Counted from the first letter of the stretch, positions 1-13,607 are shown. The stretch is 64,000 nucleotides of DNA from Paracyclopina nana (GCA_019096065.1 JAGUCH010000005.1:2108001-2172000); one strand, 5' to 3'. Numbers and translations are program-made. The notes: a model not told the origin generated them from the letters alone.

Positions 1-170
1 ACATTGCTAACGTGACATAATTCAATGATTTTAAATCTGCAAGGTTGCGTGATATTTAAACAGCCATTTTCCGTTCAGCTGTTTTTCAGCCGTTGCTAGC
101 GTCACTTCAGCTGTTGCCATCCATTACGACGCCATTAAATTTTGAACGCTGAATCTCTTGAAAAGACGCA

Positions 171-3100
171 ATGCCTCGAAAAAAGGTGAAGAAAGTGCTA
201 CTCCGTGAAGGACCAACTGAGCGCAAGAGGCGGCAACGTGCGAAAGAAAAGGAAGAGAAAGAAAGAGCAGCAGAGGAACTGAAATTGCTGGAAATTCGAG
301 AATACATCCGAGAAAACAATATTTCAATTCAAAATCCAAATAGAATGGCTGACATGGAGGCTATTAAAAGGAAACATGAAGCCCTACTGCAGGCTGGACG
401 TGAACGCAACCAAGCAAATGTTGATCTCCATATCTGTGGCGACAAAGAAGATCAAATTGATTCCGCTAATCAGCCAAAAAAGAAGCAGCGACGTGTCTAC
501 GAAAGGGGTCCTGCTCAACTCATTGCCGAGCCGGTACAACTCGTAAGGTAATAGTAAGCTGCTAATAATTTACCTGCCATCATAGCTGACCTATTGTTTT
601 CAACGTAGTCCAATTGTTGAACTTGAATGTGGCGACATGGCTGATGACGAACAAGTTGAGGCTGAATCACTAGACAGTATGGAGGAGAACAATCACCACC
701 AGTCCATGGGTTTGGTGTACGAGACACAGGAGCTATTCAATGGTGAAAAGCTTATCTATGACAAGATAAAGCAAAAATCAGCCGTTATTGACCCAACGTT
801 GAATCCACCAAAGCTGAACGAAGTGGTCAATGTCAGGGATAGTGACTTTGAATCTAACGATGACGTTTTAAGTGGAGACGGAGATGGTGCTGACACTGAT
901 CGAGAAATGAAAAAAGCCTTACGAAATCCGCATCTGATGCGTGAAGGGATTATAGCTTTCATTGATGAATCAGATGATGAGAGCAGTGCGCCTGTCAGTG
1001 ACACTGATGTCATTGATGAATTGGAGGCAAAAGATCGTAATGTGCTTCCAATAATGGAGGATGGCTTGGACTTCGAGGAGAATTATGACCCCAATGAACC
1101 AGAGGACAACAATAGAGACTCATCCGACAATGACAGCGATGACAATGTAATATTGAACTTCACTATTTAATGACTTTTTCTGAGTGCCTATAATATACAT
1201 TATGCTTGCAGAATCAATCAGAATCACTCATTGCGGGTTCATCTCGTGCCAAATCAAATGTCAACAATAAGGCATCTTTAAGTCACATCATTGGAGCAAT
1301 CACTGAACGTCCTCAAAATGAGGATGATGATGAACCTCCACCAGATTTTCAAATATCAGCACCGGCCAAAGCCTATAACTTTAGAAGGATGACTCGCTGT
1401 GATTACCATGACTTATTTGAAACTATGGATGTCTTCACCAACCAAACAGACAGAAACAATGCCTTATATAAGCATTTCATGACTTTTGTGAATGTGTTTG
1501 CGTTCAAGGAGGTTCAAGCAACAGCTGTTTGGAACTTATTAAGTGCTGCAATGAAGGAACACTCACTACTAACTTATCCAACAATCAGGAAACACTTTGA
1601 GAGGATGCTACCAGCCATAAACATGATTTATGAGTTCTATGACAACGTAGAAAAGGACACTTTTGCTCATGCTGGGGAGCATTACCCTAGAAGTGAATTT
1701 CCAAGGCCTAGATTCACTTTAATGTGTGAGTGGACATTTGTGACTCTCAGTGAACTCTACAGATTTTTCCTTGAAGTTCATCATGAAAGTCCAAATTCAG
1801 CTGAAGGTAAAAGAAAAGAAATGGACTTATTTGTGGATGGAGTTCCCCTTACACAAAGTGGCGATGCCCTTATGAACGTCTGCACCATTCGTTTCAATGA
1901 CTGTGAGATGGTGTGGCCACTTGCAATCCAAATATATCGCCAAGGACACGTCACTGAAATGCTGCGACTGATTGAAAAGATAATTGATGACTCCATTATT
2001 AATGGCTTCACAATTCGAAGATTTATCGGAGATTCGCCAATGCGCTCAAAGTTGAAGTGTGTGGCTGGCCATGCTGGCTACTATTGTTGTGAGCGCTGCT
2101 ATTATGTTGGAAAATATGATAAGGCAAAGCGAAAAATGACTTTTCCACATTCATCAACCCTGTATAAGGCAAGAACAATGGAAGAGTGGGTGCAAATTGC
2201 CGAAAAGATTCGTGATGATCCAACTAGCGTGCCAACAAGCAAGCGATTTGGAATAACTGGCTACTCTCCGTTGCTGAAATTGGGTTATTTTGACCTTATC
2301 AATGACTTCCCAGTCGACCCAATGCACAATGTGGCATTGGGCTGTGGTAGGAGGATCCTCCACAACATTTTGGCACCAAAAAAGAAGTCTAAAGTCATAA
2401 CTGATGCAGGAGCAATAATTGCAGACAAGTTTGATGACATATGGATCAATATTGACCTTCCCAGCGAATTCATCAGGAGACCACGACCTATGAAAGCCAA
2501 TTTTGTTCACTACAAGGCTGTAGAGTTCATGGCCATAATAGTCTGTGGGTTTCATGCCTTATACTTGGCATTGGAAGGTGAAACATTCAGATCAGTGAGA
2601 AAAATGTGGATTTACTTCATATGGATCGTGAGAATGGCTTTATTGCCATGCAGGTTGTTCAAGCAGAGGATGACAATTGCAAAAGCCTATGAAATCCAGA
2701 AGACATTTTATGAGCAATACCAAAAGTGCTTTGGAGCCGACCAATGCGTTTTCAACATCCACTCATTTTCGCACCTCTTCACTGTCAAGTACATTGGCTT
2801 ATTAAGCCTTTTTTCAGCTTTACCTTTTGAGTCATACTTCTCCTTCTTGAAGAGGATTATAGTTCCAAACACATTATCCTTTTCAAAGCAAGTGATGACC
2901 AAATCTTTTATTGCAAATTTGCAAGACCACAATTGCAAAAGCAGAGTTAAGTTGACGATTGAGCCAGGACCGAAGAGACATTGCAACAACTTGATTGCAA
3001 CCATGGATGGGCGTTACTTCTGCCTTAAAAAGTCAACTGAAGATGGATACTATGGAACTCATATCCCAACCAAGCGCTTCTTCTATCCGGAGGCACCAGA

Positions 3101-3251
3101 ACTTGATCTTAGTGAGGTGTTTATAAGGCAACTTGATCATCTGTCTGAAACTTCAGATGATATCTTTATTAGTACAGACGAAATTATGAGCAAAGCTATT
3201 ATTTATGAAGACCTTATCATAGCTGTTCCAAATGAGACTTACAAAGTTTAA
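171..3251 (+). CDS. CACTA-type transposase, three exons, about 984 aa, apparently intact
   Basis: Exons are 171-547, 609-1146 and 1212-3251, with introns of 61 and 65 bp. Phases join cleanly: AG at the end of exon 1 plus T gives Ser, and exon 2 to exon 3 is phase 0. Exon 1 encodes a strongly basic, coiled-coil-like N-terminus. Exon 2 is very acidic (DESDDES, DSDDN). Exon 3 is the catalytic part. It has VDGVP (Asp near residue 512), FIGDSPMRSK (Asp near 577) followed by a CxxC pair in YYCCERCYY, FPVDPMHNVALG (near 673) and FSALPFESYFSFLKR (Glu near 843). This arrangement is shared by tnp2/CACTA-like transposases of animals. No internal stop or frameshift was found. AATAAA lies at 3347-3352, about 96 bp after the stop. 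Host-size introns suggest expression from the host nucleus. The exact catalytic Asp/Glu assignment is inferred from spacing. Confidence 0.8.
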
Positions 3252-3346
3252 AAAATGTACCTGGTCAAATTGCAATTTTAAGTAGTCAAAGCCTAAAAAA
3301 TATGATGCTTTAGCAAATCATGTCAAATCTATTGTGATAATCAATG

Positions 3347-3352
3347 AATAAA
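3347..3352 (+). terminator. polyadenylation signal of the transposase gene
   Basis: AATAAA about 96 bp downstream of the transposase stop codon and inside the element, before its right terminus. Confidence 0.5.
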
Positions 3353-3629
3353 AAGTTCTCATTTCAATTAAAAAACCCGGCTCAGTCATTTTTCGAAAAT
3401 AAAATATGAATCCAGTCATCAAATGGTTTTGTTCTAAATAAAAAAAGAAGAAGACACTACAATTTTAACAACCAAATTATAACTGCATACAAAATTTACC
3501 ATTAAAGTTGCTATTGTCATATGATTTACGTTAAGGCCTTATTAAAGTAATTATCATCAACTTATTTCCACAACTTATTGTAAGCCAAAAATAAATTGCG
3601 TAATTTGAAGGCAAATTCAAAATTTGGCA

Positions 3630-3690
3630 AATAAGTTGTTATTACTGCTTTGATAAGGAAATGATTTCACCTTACTTGCCGCAACTTATT
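3630..3690. repeat. subterminal repeats of the CACTA element
   Basis: AACTTATT is at 3683-3690 and inverted at 3630-3637. Two further direct copies lie just to the left at 3559 and 3572. They cluster in the last 190 bp before the terminus, as expected for transposase-binding subterminal repeats. Confidence 0.5.
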
Positions 3691-3746
3691 TTCAGTCAAT
3701 GGTAAGTTGCAGATAAGTTTGGCGCTTGAGTCGCGAACACTTAGTG

Positions 3747-6700
3747 GGGTGTTGAGTTGTGATTTTGACACCTACCTAACCAAGAGTGTATTTCCAGCCC
3801 ATAAAAGTCCGGTGGTGTCACCCACACTATAACCATTAGTCATTTTCTGATCTTGAATCAGCAAATAAGAAAATTCCAGCCTACATGCCAAATAGTAAGG
3901 AGCCATCTGGACTTTCCATTCAAATTTTTCTGCCAAATGACCTTACTAAATATATACTATACTACAAGTATTTTGAGTTGGAATTAGTTGCCAGCTATAA
4001 TTGTCCAGTAGAGTGAAATTTATTTGTTTTCAAACTTTCCCAGGGTCTAACTGGCATTTTTAAAATGTGTCCAATTATTGACCTTGCTACAGTTGGCAGA
4101 AATATTGCCTAAAGAAAAAAGGGTTCAACTTGTTTTTGCCTTCAAGATCAGTGATGTTGTTTTAATATCTTTGTCAAGGTTGAAATTGGGATGATCCCAG
4201 CATAAGTCACTTGTTTATGCTTTGTTTCTTGACCCTTAAGATCATGAAGGTCAATTTAGCTAACTGCAAATCATAGGGCAAATATAGCAACATAAAATAT
4301 TGGTAATGATGTATACTTCCTCCTCCTCTTAAACAACAACAAGTAATTTCATCATCTCACTTTTGCAAACATGGCTTGTTTGCTCAACAAAGTTTCATTG
4401 TTCTAGGCTAAAATTAGGCTCTCATTTTCGTAGCTGAATTAATTTTGAGACCACCATTTGCATACCCTTCAAAGCAGTGGTTGGTCTCACAAGGATCATT
4501 AAAGCATAATTTATTGTTTCTCATTCAACTCAATTATCTACAAAAGGTAAATAGTTAGTTTTTCTTAATGACTTTTAATAGTTCTTTTCCTTTGCGCGAC
4601 GCTCAGAGGCAAAAGTTTCATTATCACTCCGAATGAGTTTGTGTATATGTGTGGGTTATTGCATTAATCATTTAATTGTAATTTTATGGCCCTCAAACAA
4701 AGTTGAGCTCATGACCTTTCGGTGTTAAATCAATTAAGCCTTTTTCCCTTGTGATGAATGGCTTTCATAGGAACAAAAAGAGGACAATAATCATATTCAC
4801 TTCCTTTTGCGAGTTGCGCAAAATCTGCTTAATTTGCATCCACAATGGCAATATCTTGAAGCTAGGAGGGATATAAATAATAACTAGTAAAACCGCAGTG
4901 TACCGCCTACATTTTTTGAATAAATTGGAATAATGTGTGTTGCTTTGCGTGATGCCAACTTTGCATCATCGCACTCAAAAACAATTTTCAAGGAAAAACA
5001 ATCATTTGGTGGTTATATCAATTTTGATTCCTTTTTTGTTTTTGCTGTTGTAGGTCAAATTAGATTATCTTCTCAGACCTTTACAGTGTTATGAGCAGTG
5101 CGGAAAAAGTGCAGCTTTAAAACTCTATAATTCACTTCTGCATGGAGTCACTTGATTGATGGGCATGTTTTTTAACACTATAAATATAAACTGGAGGCTT
5201 AGAGCTTGGTTTTTTTTCTCATGAAGCCATTTAAGTAAATCCTGGAATATTTTGAGGTTTTCTGCTCCTGTCATCAAATGCTCTAAAAGGAAAAGTCCCA
5301 TTTTAGATTTGATGGTGCCACCCTAAATTCCAATATTTCCAATTGTATGCTATCCTCCCATTTTTGCCAAATCATCACTCAATCACAGCAGATCAAGGAA
5401 AGAAGTTTCGGTCTTGTTCTCTCATCTTCTTCAGGCTCTTGTCAATATCCTCTAGAAACTCCTCGAGGCCATTACATATATCTATATATAAGTAGAAGAA
5501 GAATATGAGCAAGAGGAGGCATCACAATGGGGTGTCTACCATTATGATTATTGTCGTTCCTTAAGAGCATTGGCTTGTCGGTTTCCTATTAAGGCCACAA
5601 TACTTCTACTGCTGCCATACTTCTTACTCTTTTTTGCCTATCATGGAAAAAAATGACATCTGAACTGAGAATTCCTCTAGGGAAAAAACAACGTGCCTCA
5701 TTTTTTGTGGCTCCAATGTTGCCCATTGGTATGTTTTTCAAGTGCACCATACATATGCTTGTTTTCAGACTAAATCAAACAAGTTATTTGCGCATCTAGC
5801 CCAAAAGTTCAATGGATGCCTAGTTTTGCCATGTTATGATTGTTTTATATCCTTTTCATGGTAGCAAAATGTGAATTATGCATGGATATTCTGCTTCCTT
5901 TCAGGGATATGCAAATCATCTTCAATCTAAATCAGATCAAGTCAATAGTGCTGTTGTGAATAATCAATTGCTTTGTTAATCACTTAGAAGCCTTTGGTTT
6001 ATCTCGATAGATGCGTGACAAGCATGCTTTAGATGTCATTCTTCAAGTAGAAGGCAACCCACAAAGAATAGCAATTCCTCATTGCTTTGTAATGCACTAA
6101 AACTTTATATCCTTAATGTGGTGGATCAGTTTTTGCCCCAAGCCATGGCAGTCTGTTTTGAAAATGGCCTTATTCTTGCCATTTGCATTCTGGTTTTTTA
6201 TGTCTCAAAATGCCAGTAAGTTCAAGTTCACGCCTAAGTAACTATTTCTATTTTGAATCGTTTGACCCTTTTCTTCTTCCTGTTTGTGCTGAGCTCATGA
6301 AGCCATTAAGCTAGAGGCCATTACTATCTTGCAGTCTTCCAAAAGCCTAGATTTTAATGCATAATGAGCCGCCAGCTTGGCTTATCCTACCTCTTACATT
6401 TTAAAATGGTAGCTAGCCGCATATGCTGAATATTGCGTCTAGTCCCACAATGTACATTATCTACATCTAAAGTAGTACAGTAGGATGATGATGATGATAT
6501 GCAAAAAAGTAATGTGGCTTGCTTGTTGCTTCCTTTCTCAAAACCGGATCTAGTATGACTTTTTGGAAACAAAAACATTTTTTATCTCTTCTCTAGGTAA
6601 GGACTTTGCACGTATAAGGATAGTAGGTGCTAAGGAAAACTGATAGCCCTTTTTTTCAGTGACCCTAAATCTTGTAATTACAGCAAGAGTGGACTTGACA

Positions 6701-7410
6701 TTTTGAAATAGGCCACATAATTAGAAAAAATACCTTAGTTTATTTTTACTGGAGCCTTTAAAATACGTTTTCTGGAAAGCTCTAGGGTCTCAAGATGTAT
6801 CTTTGCTTTAGAAATGCCTTTTATAGTGCTTTGAATGCTCGTGAAGTATTCATAGACCAGGATTGCTGACTCTGCTAACTAAATTGGTACTTTTTTACAG
6901 CACTCGTAAGGCTTCTTCTAGATCAATAATTTGTTTGGATTTAGTAGAGAGAATGACGCATTTTTCTTACGGAATTCTTTGGTAGTTCAGAGGAAGTTTT
7001 CACAGAAGCTTGACAACAATGCAGTAATGACGCATGCAACTCAAAAGCTCGATTCCAGCATGAAGTAAACGTTATTGGAAAAAATGAAAAGTCCCTGTTT
7101 TCTGCAAAACAGGAAATTTCAGCTTGGACACGCAGCAGCTTCTAATAATGGGACGACAAGTTTTTTTCTTGCTATAAAAATATGCATAATTTTACGCTTT
7201 GAAAGCTCAATTCCTCAAGGCTTCAAATGCTATTTTATGAAGTAAAAAATAAACGCTACAGCACAACAAAAAGAAGCAGAAATGAAAAATGATGTTTCTA
7301 CTTATCATTAAGTAGTAAGTTGGAATTGAGCGCGTCCACTGAGTGTGTGGACGGTTTTTGGAAGTCCTGACCGACGCCCCAATGGCTTTGCTAAGCGCGG
7401 CTCGCAGCGA
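3747..7410. other. intergenic, no supported gene
   Basis: AT-rich DNA with only short chance reading frames. A TA-rich patch near 5477-5490 and a short GAT repeat near 6485-6498 are the only simple repeats seen. No splice-consistent coding series or RNA gene was recognised. Confidence 0.5.
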
Positions 7411-7419
7411 TCTGGTTTT

Positions 7420-7460
7420 TCAGTCGCGATTCAAGCTTGCCCCAGGTAACATTATATAAA
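7420..7460 (+). promoter_or_regulatory. candidate core promoter of the distal mucin first exon
   Basis: TCAGTC at 7420-7425 fits the arthropod initiator, and TATATAAA lies at 7453-7460. If the TATA box is used, transcription would start about 30 bp later and give a 5' leader of roughly 65 nt before the ATG at 7553. Which element is used cannot be decided from the sequence. Confidence 0.3.
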
Positions 7461-7552
7461 TGTTACTTGCTCGTGAGTGTCTGGTTCGATCATGTCCTTC
7501 AGGAAAAAAATGTGAAAAGTGAGACTACGACGACGACGACGGAGTGTGCAAA

Positions 7553-7661
7553 ATGCGTGAAAAAATGTGGGGCCATTGTGCCCGAAAATCCACCCCAGCA
7601 ACAGCTGCTGTTGTTGCCTTCGTCATCACGGTCTTTGTGATCCATCAAGGACACTGCCAAA
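7553..7661 (+). CDS. alternative (distal) first coding exon of the SEA mucin gene
   Basis: The exon encodes 36 residues plus one base and is followed directly by a consensus donor (A|GTAAGA). It begins MREKMWGHCARK, then a hydrophobic run (AAVVAFVITVFVIH) and GHCQ, which has the n-h-c layout of a signal peptide. An in-frame TGA lies upstream at 7520, so the ATG at 7553 is the first possible start; a second Met is four codons on. The exon ends in phase 1, exactly the phase needed at the acceptor of the large mucin exon at 24189, where the joined codon becomes AGC (Ser). The implied intron is 16.5 kb. No other nearby plus-strand acceptor with matching phase and a long open frame was seen. The isoform would be about 1616 aa. 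Confidence 0.55.
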
Positions 7662-10600
7662 GTAAGATCCCATTTTTTATTACTCACCTTTTTTCTCCGA
7701 AACTCAGGTGATGATTTTCAAGCAGCTTGAATGCAGGAGCTCAGGAAATTGTGCCTATTTACAGTCTGAATCCTGTTACCAGTTTGTGAAGGAAGAAGGC
7801 TACATCTGCTCATAAATAGCTCTTGTATGAAAATAATCTGATTAATTTTTGGGGCAGGGCAATTTCCCTTTAAAAAAAGAAACTTGTTTTGCTCAGCCTT
7901 AGTTTCTGGTGGCCATGGCAAGAAATATGTACTCAAAACTGGGTGACCATGGTGGCCTGCATGGTAACTTGATGAAGCCTTATTTGCATCATGAATTAGC
8001 CTGTTGAAAAGGTTAAGCTTTTGGGATCTTTTCATCAGCGAAAAATAATCCCTGCTTTCAGCAAAACTGTAACATTTAGAATTGTTGTAAAGCACACAAT
8101 AACATCACTACTTCCGTTTGCCCTTAAACCAAACAAACAATGTGTCCAGCCAACACAAATCACACACCAAAAAATCAATCTAGCCTGTACTTTTCAAGCT
8201 GCGGATTTCTCACAGTGAGCAATACAAGTCTGACATTAAAGAGTCAATCAATTTTCAGCCAGCTTGATCATCAATGTCAGCAGCATGCACAATGTGGAAT
8301 TCAAGGATGAATTCAGTCATTAAAAATATTCTTATCAGTTAGGCAATGAACCACCACTCAAGGAATTTCCCCAATACCACACACTGAAGTAGCATTTTGG
8401 TTTTGGCACCCAAAGAAAAAAATGGGCTCAAGGTCCAATTATCACATTCAAACCATGTGGTTTCAGACAGATCCAGATCTCTTTATTAGTTGTGTTCCAG
8501 AGCTTGGAACGACCTCATTACAATCACCATGGTGGAATTGCTGCTTTTAGAAGCCATCAAAGTGTGTTTCCTAGATCCAGAAATTGAGCACTTCCCTCAC
8601 AAAGCAATAGAAGGGAAAATGTTATTTCCTGGCCAATCACCATTCACACTCCATTTTTGACAGAATCCATTTGAGGGTTCTGTATGGTTTGCTTGAAAAT
8701 GTAGCAAATTTGCTCAACCTCTGATTGACTTCATTAGCTGTATTCGAAAATATCTTCTTTCAACAGGCTCAAAATTGACTTTAAGATTGACTTGTTGTGG
8801 TGCTTTTTGACGTAATAATTAAACAGAGATGGTGCAGAGGAGTACTTTAGGGAGTCCAGCTTTGCGGCCAAAATTAAAATAATTATGGAGGGCTATTTTG
8901 TGCCATAAATAAGTCTTCACAAAAAGCCTTTATTGCACACTTTTTTCGGTTTTCAAGGCCAGTTACATATTATGTTTTCAACTTTCTTTAAAGAGTCCTA
9001 TTCATAAATCAAAAAACACTTCCTTGCTGATAAGGCTTCATCAAGATACTTAAAAAATTCAAGCATAGCTAAGTTCACTGTTAGCTAATGAAGTCACTCC
9101 ATCCATTAGGCTTTTTGACAGTATACCACAGGGAAAAATTCAGTGAGGCCTTCAGTAATTAAGTGAGAAAAATCCTGACATTTTGAAAGAAGTGTGATGT
9201 CTTCAATTTGCATGTCCTTAGAATAAATCGGCTTCTATAAAGCCTTGATGACTATGTCTATGAAAAAAGTCATTCATTGTCTGTCATCTGTTTTAATAGA
9301 AGACCTACGGGACAATGCCACAAGATTGGGAAAAATGCTTATTCTAATCAGTATGTGGGAAAATTGTGCTTACATTTGCTTTTTTACATAAATGAGCCTT
9401 AATCAGCACGTGTTGAAGTACCATGCTAATGCTGACAACGACTTATTGTTTCCACTCAGCACGTGATGAGACTAATCTTAGGCTATGTGTGATGAGCCAT
9501 GTAAGGCTCGGATCATCTGTTGGTTAATTTGTCTTACTTCACATGAGAGGCCCTTTTCAAATGTCTTGCTCATGATTCTGTTCAATTTATGACGACCTTA
9601 TCATGATGACAGCAACATGGTTTTAATGCTGTTAATGCAGAATATAGTGAAAATCGTGAATCTCGAGAACAACCTTGAAGATGGGACCAAATTTGATTTG
9701 GATAACTTTTAAAAAGTCTTCTTCTTCTTCGTGTGTCAAAGTCAGAAAGTAGAGACTTTGAAAACTTGTACTAGCTTTAGGCAACTTTGTGTGTGACTCC
9801 TTCTTTTTCTCCTTTCTTGGATAAATTCAAAAATATTCAGGACAAATTAATGTGGCAGTATATTTTCTGGCTAGAAATGTCTAAAAATCTTTCCATTTTA
9901 TTTTCCGGCTAGAAATGACTAAATTCTTTCATTTTTGGGGCAGGATAATAGTTGACAGGTTCCATCAATTAAAAAAATCATCTCCATTGTGAGATCAATT
10001 TGTTGTACGCTTCCATTGCTTGGGGTATGACACATCTTCAGAAATGTTGTCAATTACTGTCAGAACCACCCAACTTGCAGCTATTGTTGAATTCACCTAA
10101 TAAATGAGCCTCCCCCATTTTTTTCAATTATATCATGCCACATGATTTATCACATTTGTTATTTTTTCTATTTGTACTTCCTTATTTTAATACACTAGTG
10201 TCACTCCAAGATTGTAGACATGTGGTGCTGTAACTCAAACAATTGGTGCCATTACTTTGATGGCCTTCAAGGTTTCTTGCCATTTAATATAAAAGTTATT
10301 GACCGAAATTGACAATTGAACAATTGATTGTCATTTCAGTCTTGCTTCAAAAATTGTTTAAATTGTGCCTTTGATGTAGCATATAAAGGGAAATTTCGTA
10401 TTTATCATTTGGAAAAAGAGCCACTTATAGAGGCCAGACATTTTTTGTTCGACCACAGACTAATAATGCCTAATTTAAAATGTCTGATTTTGGATCCAGT
10501 TTACTTCTTGTCCTAATTGTCAAATGCATGAAATTACTCAGCTCCAATGACTATTTGGAAGTTATCATTAGTATCTAATTATCATCGAAGATCGTCATGG

Positions 10601-13518
10601 TTCAGCTATTAAGTACCATGTAACAACAACACGATAACGCAGAGTTAAACAACACCTTATCGATATTAATTTTCGACCTCCTGCTCAAAAAAGGTAGCTC
10701 GTAAATCTGAGAGACTTCCTAAAGCAATCTTGATTAAAAATGGCTGCTACTTGTTGTGTTGACGTTGTCCAATTAGTTTTCAGGCCTTCTAGGGAAGTAA
10801 ATGGAAGTAGCCCAAAAGTAAGCCATTTCATGATGTAGATTTCCGGCACATGAGCACATTTTTTACCTGAGATGAAACCTTCAACACATAGGATTTGGGG
10901 TCAAAATTGATCCATTGTTTCAGTTGGATATCACATGTCAGCTTTAATTTGCTGCTGATCCTCTTCAAGTTGATGGTTGTTGAAGGTACTGCTGTCAATA
11001 AAGTGGATGGAAAAGGAGGTATACTTTTTTTCCTGCTAGAAAAAAGGGCCAAAAGAAGTGGTTTACATTAAAATTCTGCGTAAACACTGCAGACATTCCA
11101 ACAAGGGGTTATGAGTTTTCTCTGAAGGCATTTTGTGTTTGTTGACAAACTTTCTCCCAACTATTTGGTCCTTCTTTTTTCTGCTGCTATTGCCCCTTTT
11201 GGAACTTTAATAGCCTTCTGCTTTGTGCAAAAAAGCTGTGAAAAGAGAAGCTGTTAGCTGTGCTCTAACCAGGAGAAAAATTTGCATTTTTCAGAGATTT
11301 CAATCGGAATGATTGGCATACGAGTCACGCAACCTTTTGCACGGAAAGTGCTTGGCGTATCACGCAACCTTTGACTAAGTATCCTTGAAAGCGTTTGATC
11401 TAACTTTTCATCTTAGCCCACTTCTTTTTTCTTGAAGGACTCAGCGAATAGAAGCTGTAGTAGATGATGAGTCTACACTTCTATTCTCTCCATAATTAAG
11501 GAGGTTATTCAACTTGGGCTTCCCTTCTTCATTCAAGCATCTTAACTATTAAATAGCACGTGGTAGAACGTTCACAAGTTTCTGAGCTAATTTGTGCATC
11601 CACATTAATATTTCAGCTCTTGGAAGCAATCGACCTTTTATATCCAAGGTTTCTTGTGCTTTTTGATTGCCTCCCAGCTGACATCAATTGAAGAAGCTAA
11701 GTGTACTTGACTCATTTGCTACAACTGCAATATGTTGCCTTTCATTCTTTTCAAGTTAACTAAGATTGGCTAAAATCAAAAAATTATTCCTTGGTATTTA
11801 TGCAGCAGAAGTATTTTTAGCTATCAGAAAGACATGCTCTATTATCCAACTGACTAGATCACTTTTGTATTAAGGTTGATGTGCAAAAACGTTTTTGTAC
11901 TGACTACACCCAAGCTACTCCAATTATGTTCAATGATTGGGCATCTGACCTTAAGAAACGTTTCGGAAAGTCTAATGAGCAGCTCGGAGGTGCAAGGTCG
12001 CATTTTTCGGGCGAAATTGACCAGGATGATCATCATGACGCTTCAGTTATCAAAAAACACTCTTGGCCTTTTCCCTCTAAATTCGTGATGCATATTACGT
12101 TGAGCTGCCTAGGTCATAATTGCCTAATTAAAATTTCCGAAATGGTGGTCAAGTGGAGTCGCAATTTGCCTTTGGTCACGCAACCTTTGCCAGTGACCCC
12201 TGGCTAATCTTTGGGAAAACCACACTGGTAGGATCATTATCAATTATCCAATAACAATAAATAGCATATAAAAGATGATGATTTGTTTTGGCCTTCACAC
12301 AATGGCACTCAAAGCTCTGATACGTGATTCTAGCGTGTTGAAATTAATCAAGTTTCCTCCTCTTCTCAAAAAGATTCCCGCTAGAAAAGTCGTGATTTTC
12401 TGGCCAATTTCTGACCTTTGTCATCATCTCCTACTCGTGATTCTACGATAATTGACCTTGATTCCCTGCTACACTTTTGGCTCAACTCTGGATCTATTTT
12501 TTGTCATTGCATTCATTGTTGGATGTCGATTAAGGCCCTCAGTGAATAACTCACTTTTACCTCCTTAATAGTATCTTTGAATGAAAAATGGTGGAAAAGC
12601 ACACACTGCAGAGATTGCAGTCGGCAATCATTTTTATCTTTCTTTTGATTTCATTTTGATAAGCCAATTTTAATTGGCTCTGGTCACGTGAGCCCAGTCT
12701 CAGTCTTGTTTTTTATTACGTATTCTTGCATCACAATGAGCTCATCTAAATCAAGATCATGGTGAAAAAAAAGTGCTTTGTGCTTTATCCTGATGCGTCA
12801 CGTGCTCAAAAGAAGTTGCTGCAGGTTGAGGTCACTTCCATACTTTTCAGCAGGGGAGAAAATGGGGATTTTGTTTTCCTTCTGCTCTCAAGATCTTCTT
12901 CTCGAGATCAAGCCAAAAATCATGGGCCATAAACAAAATCATGACATCTAAGTTTGAAATCTTGAAAAATTTCGACATCTCGTGAGTCTTTCTATATGGC
13001 TGTATGATTCACGCTAGAATCATAAAACAAGACTTCTTATATGAATCCTTACTAATTACACCACGTTGATTGAGTGTAACCTTAACTTTGAGGCCATAAA
13101 GTTTGTATTCAGTTCCTTTTTTGGGTAAAAAGTTGGCAATGCACTTTTTGCTAATTGAGTCAAATATTGGCCTGAGACATGAGAGCAAGTTGATATTGGG
13201 CGTGAGCTTGTTATCAAGCATCAGCTTTTATCTGCTTTAAAAAAGAGCCAATATTTTCACATAAATTGCCTAGTTGTTTTTTTTGCTAAACTTACCAAGA
13301 GCTTAACATGGAGCAGTAGCTATTTCTCATGTGCTCTTGTTATTTTATGTGTAAGTAAACAAATGCTACATTATATAGAGTGCATTAACTGCCAGAAGCA
13401 CGTTGTGTCCCCCCTGCGTTTCCTGATATGAAATGAGTTTCCCAAAAGGCATTTACGAGTCGTAGCAAATACCAAATAAGCCATGTCCTGCACCAAAACT
13501 CAGAGCAAGATATGGTAG

Positions 13519-13540
13519 GCCGCGCGTGCGCGCGCGCGTA
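13519..13540. repeat. CG/GCGC dinucleotide run near the second first exon
   Basis: An almost pure alternating purine-pyrimidine run (GCGCGTGCGCGCGCGCG) in otherwise AT-rich DNA, about 170 bp upstream of the ATG at 13703. It is a potential Z-DNA-forming, promoter-associated tract. Confidence 0.5.
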
Positions 13541-13607
13541 AAGCTGATGATGATGGTACACTCGCGCACCACGCTCGCTCGATCAGCCGCAAAACTGAGA
13601 AACGATC

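Larger units (their letters stand above)
1..3746 (+). mobile_element. CACTA/EnSpm-type DNA transposon, right part (left end outside window)
   Basis: The segment holds a three-exon transposase gene and then about 500 bp of non-coding DNA ending ...CACTTAGTG at 3746. Read inward from the right end the terminus is CACTAAGTGTTCGCGACTC, matching the CACTA hallmark of this superfamily. The octamer AACTTATT occurs at 3559, 3572 and 3683, and inverted at 3630, with related copies near 3711-3720. This is the subterminal repeat layout to which CACTA transposases bind. The left terminus and the left target-site duplication are outside the window, so the element cannot be closed here. The superfamily call follows from the terminus plus the protein; autonomy is inferred from the intact reading frame. 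Confidence 0.75.

Noticed and set aside
11881-12207. 108-codon frame containing FNDWASDLKKRFGKSNEQ
   Set aside because: No credible start context or splice partner, and no recognised domain.
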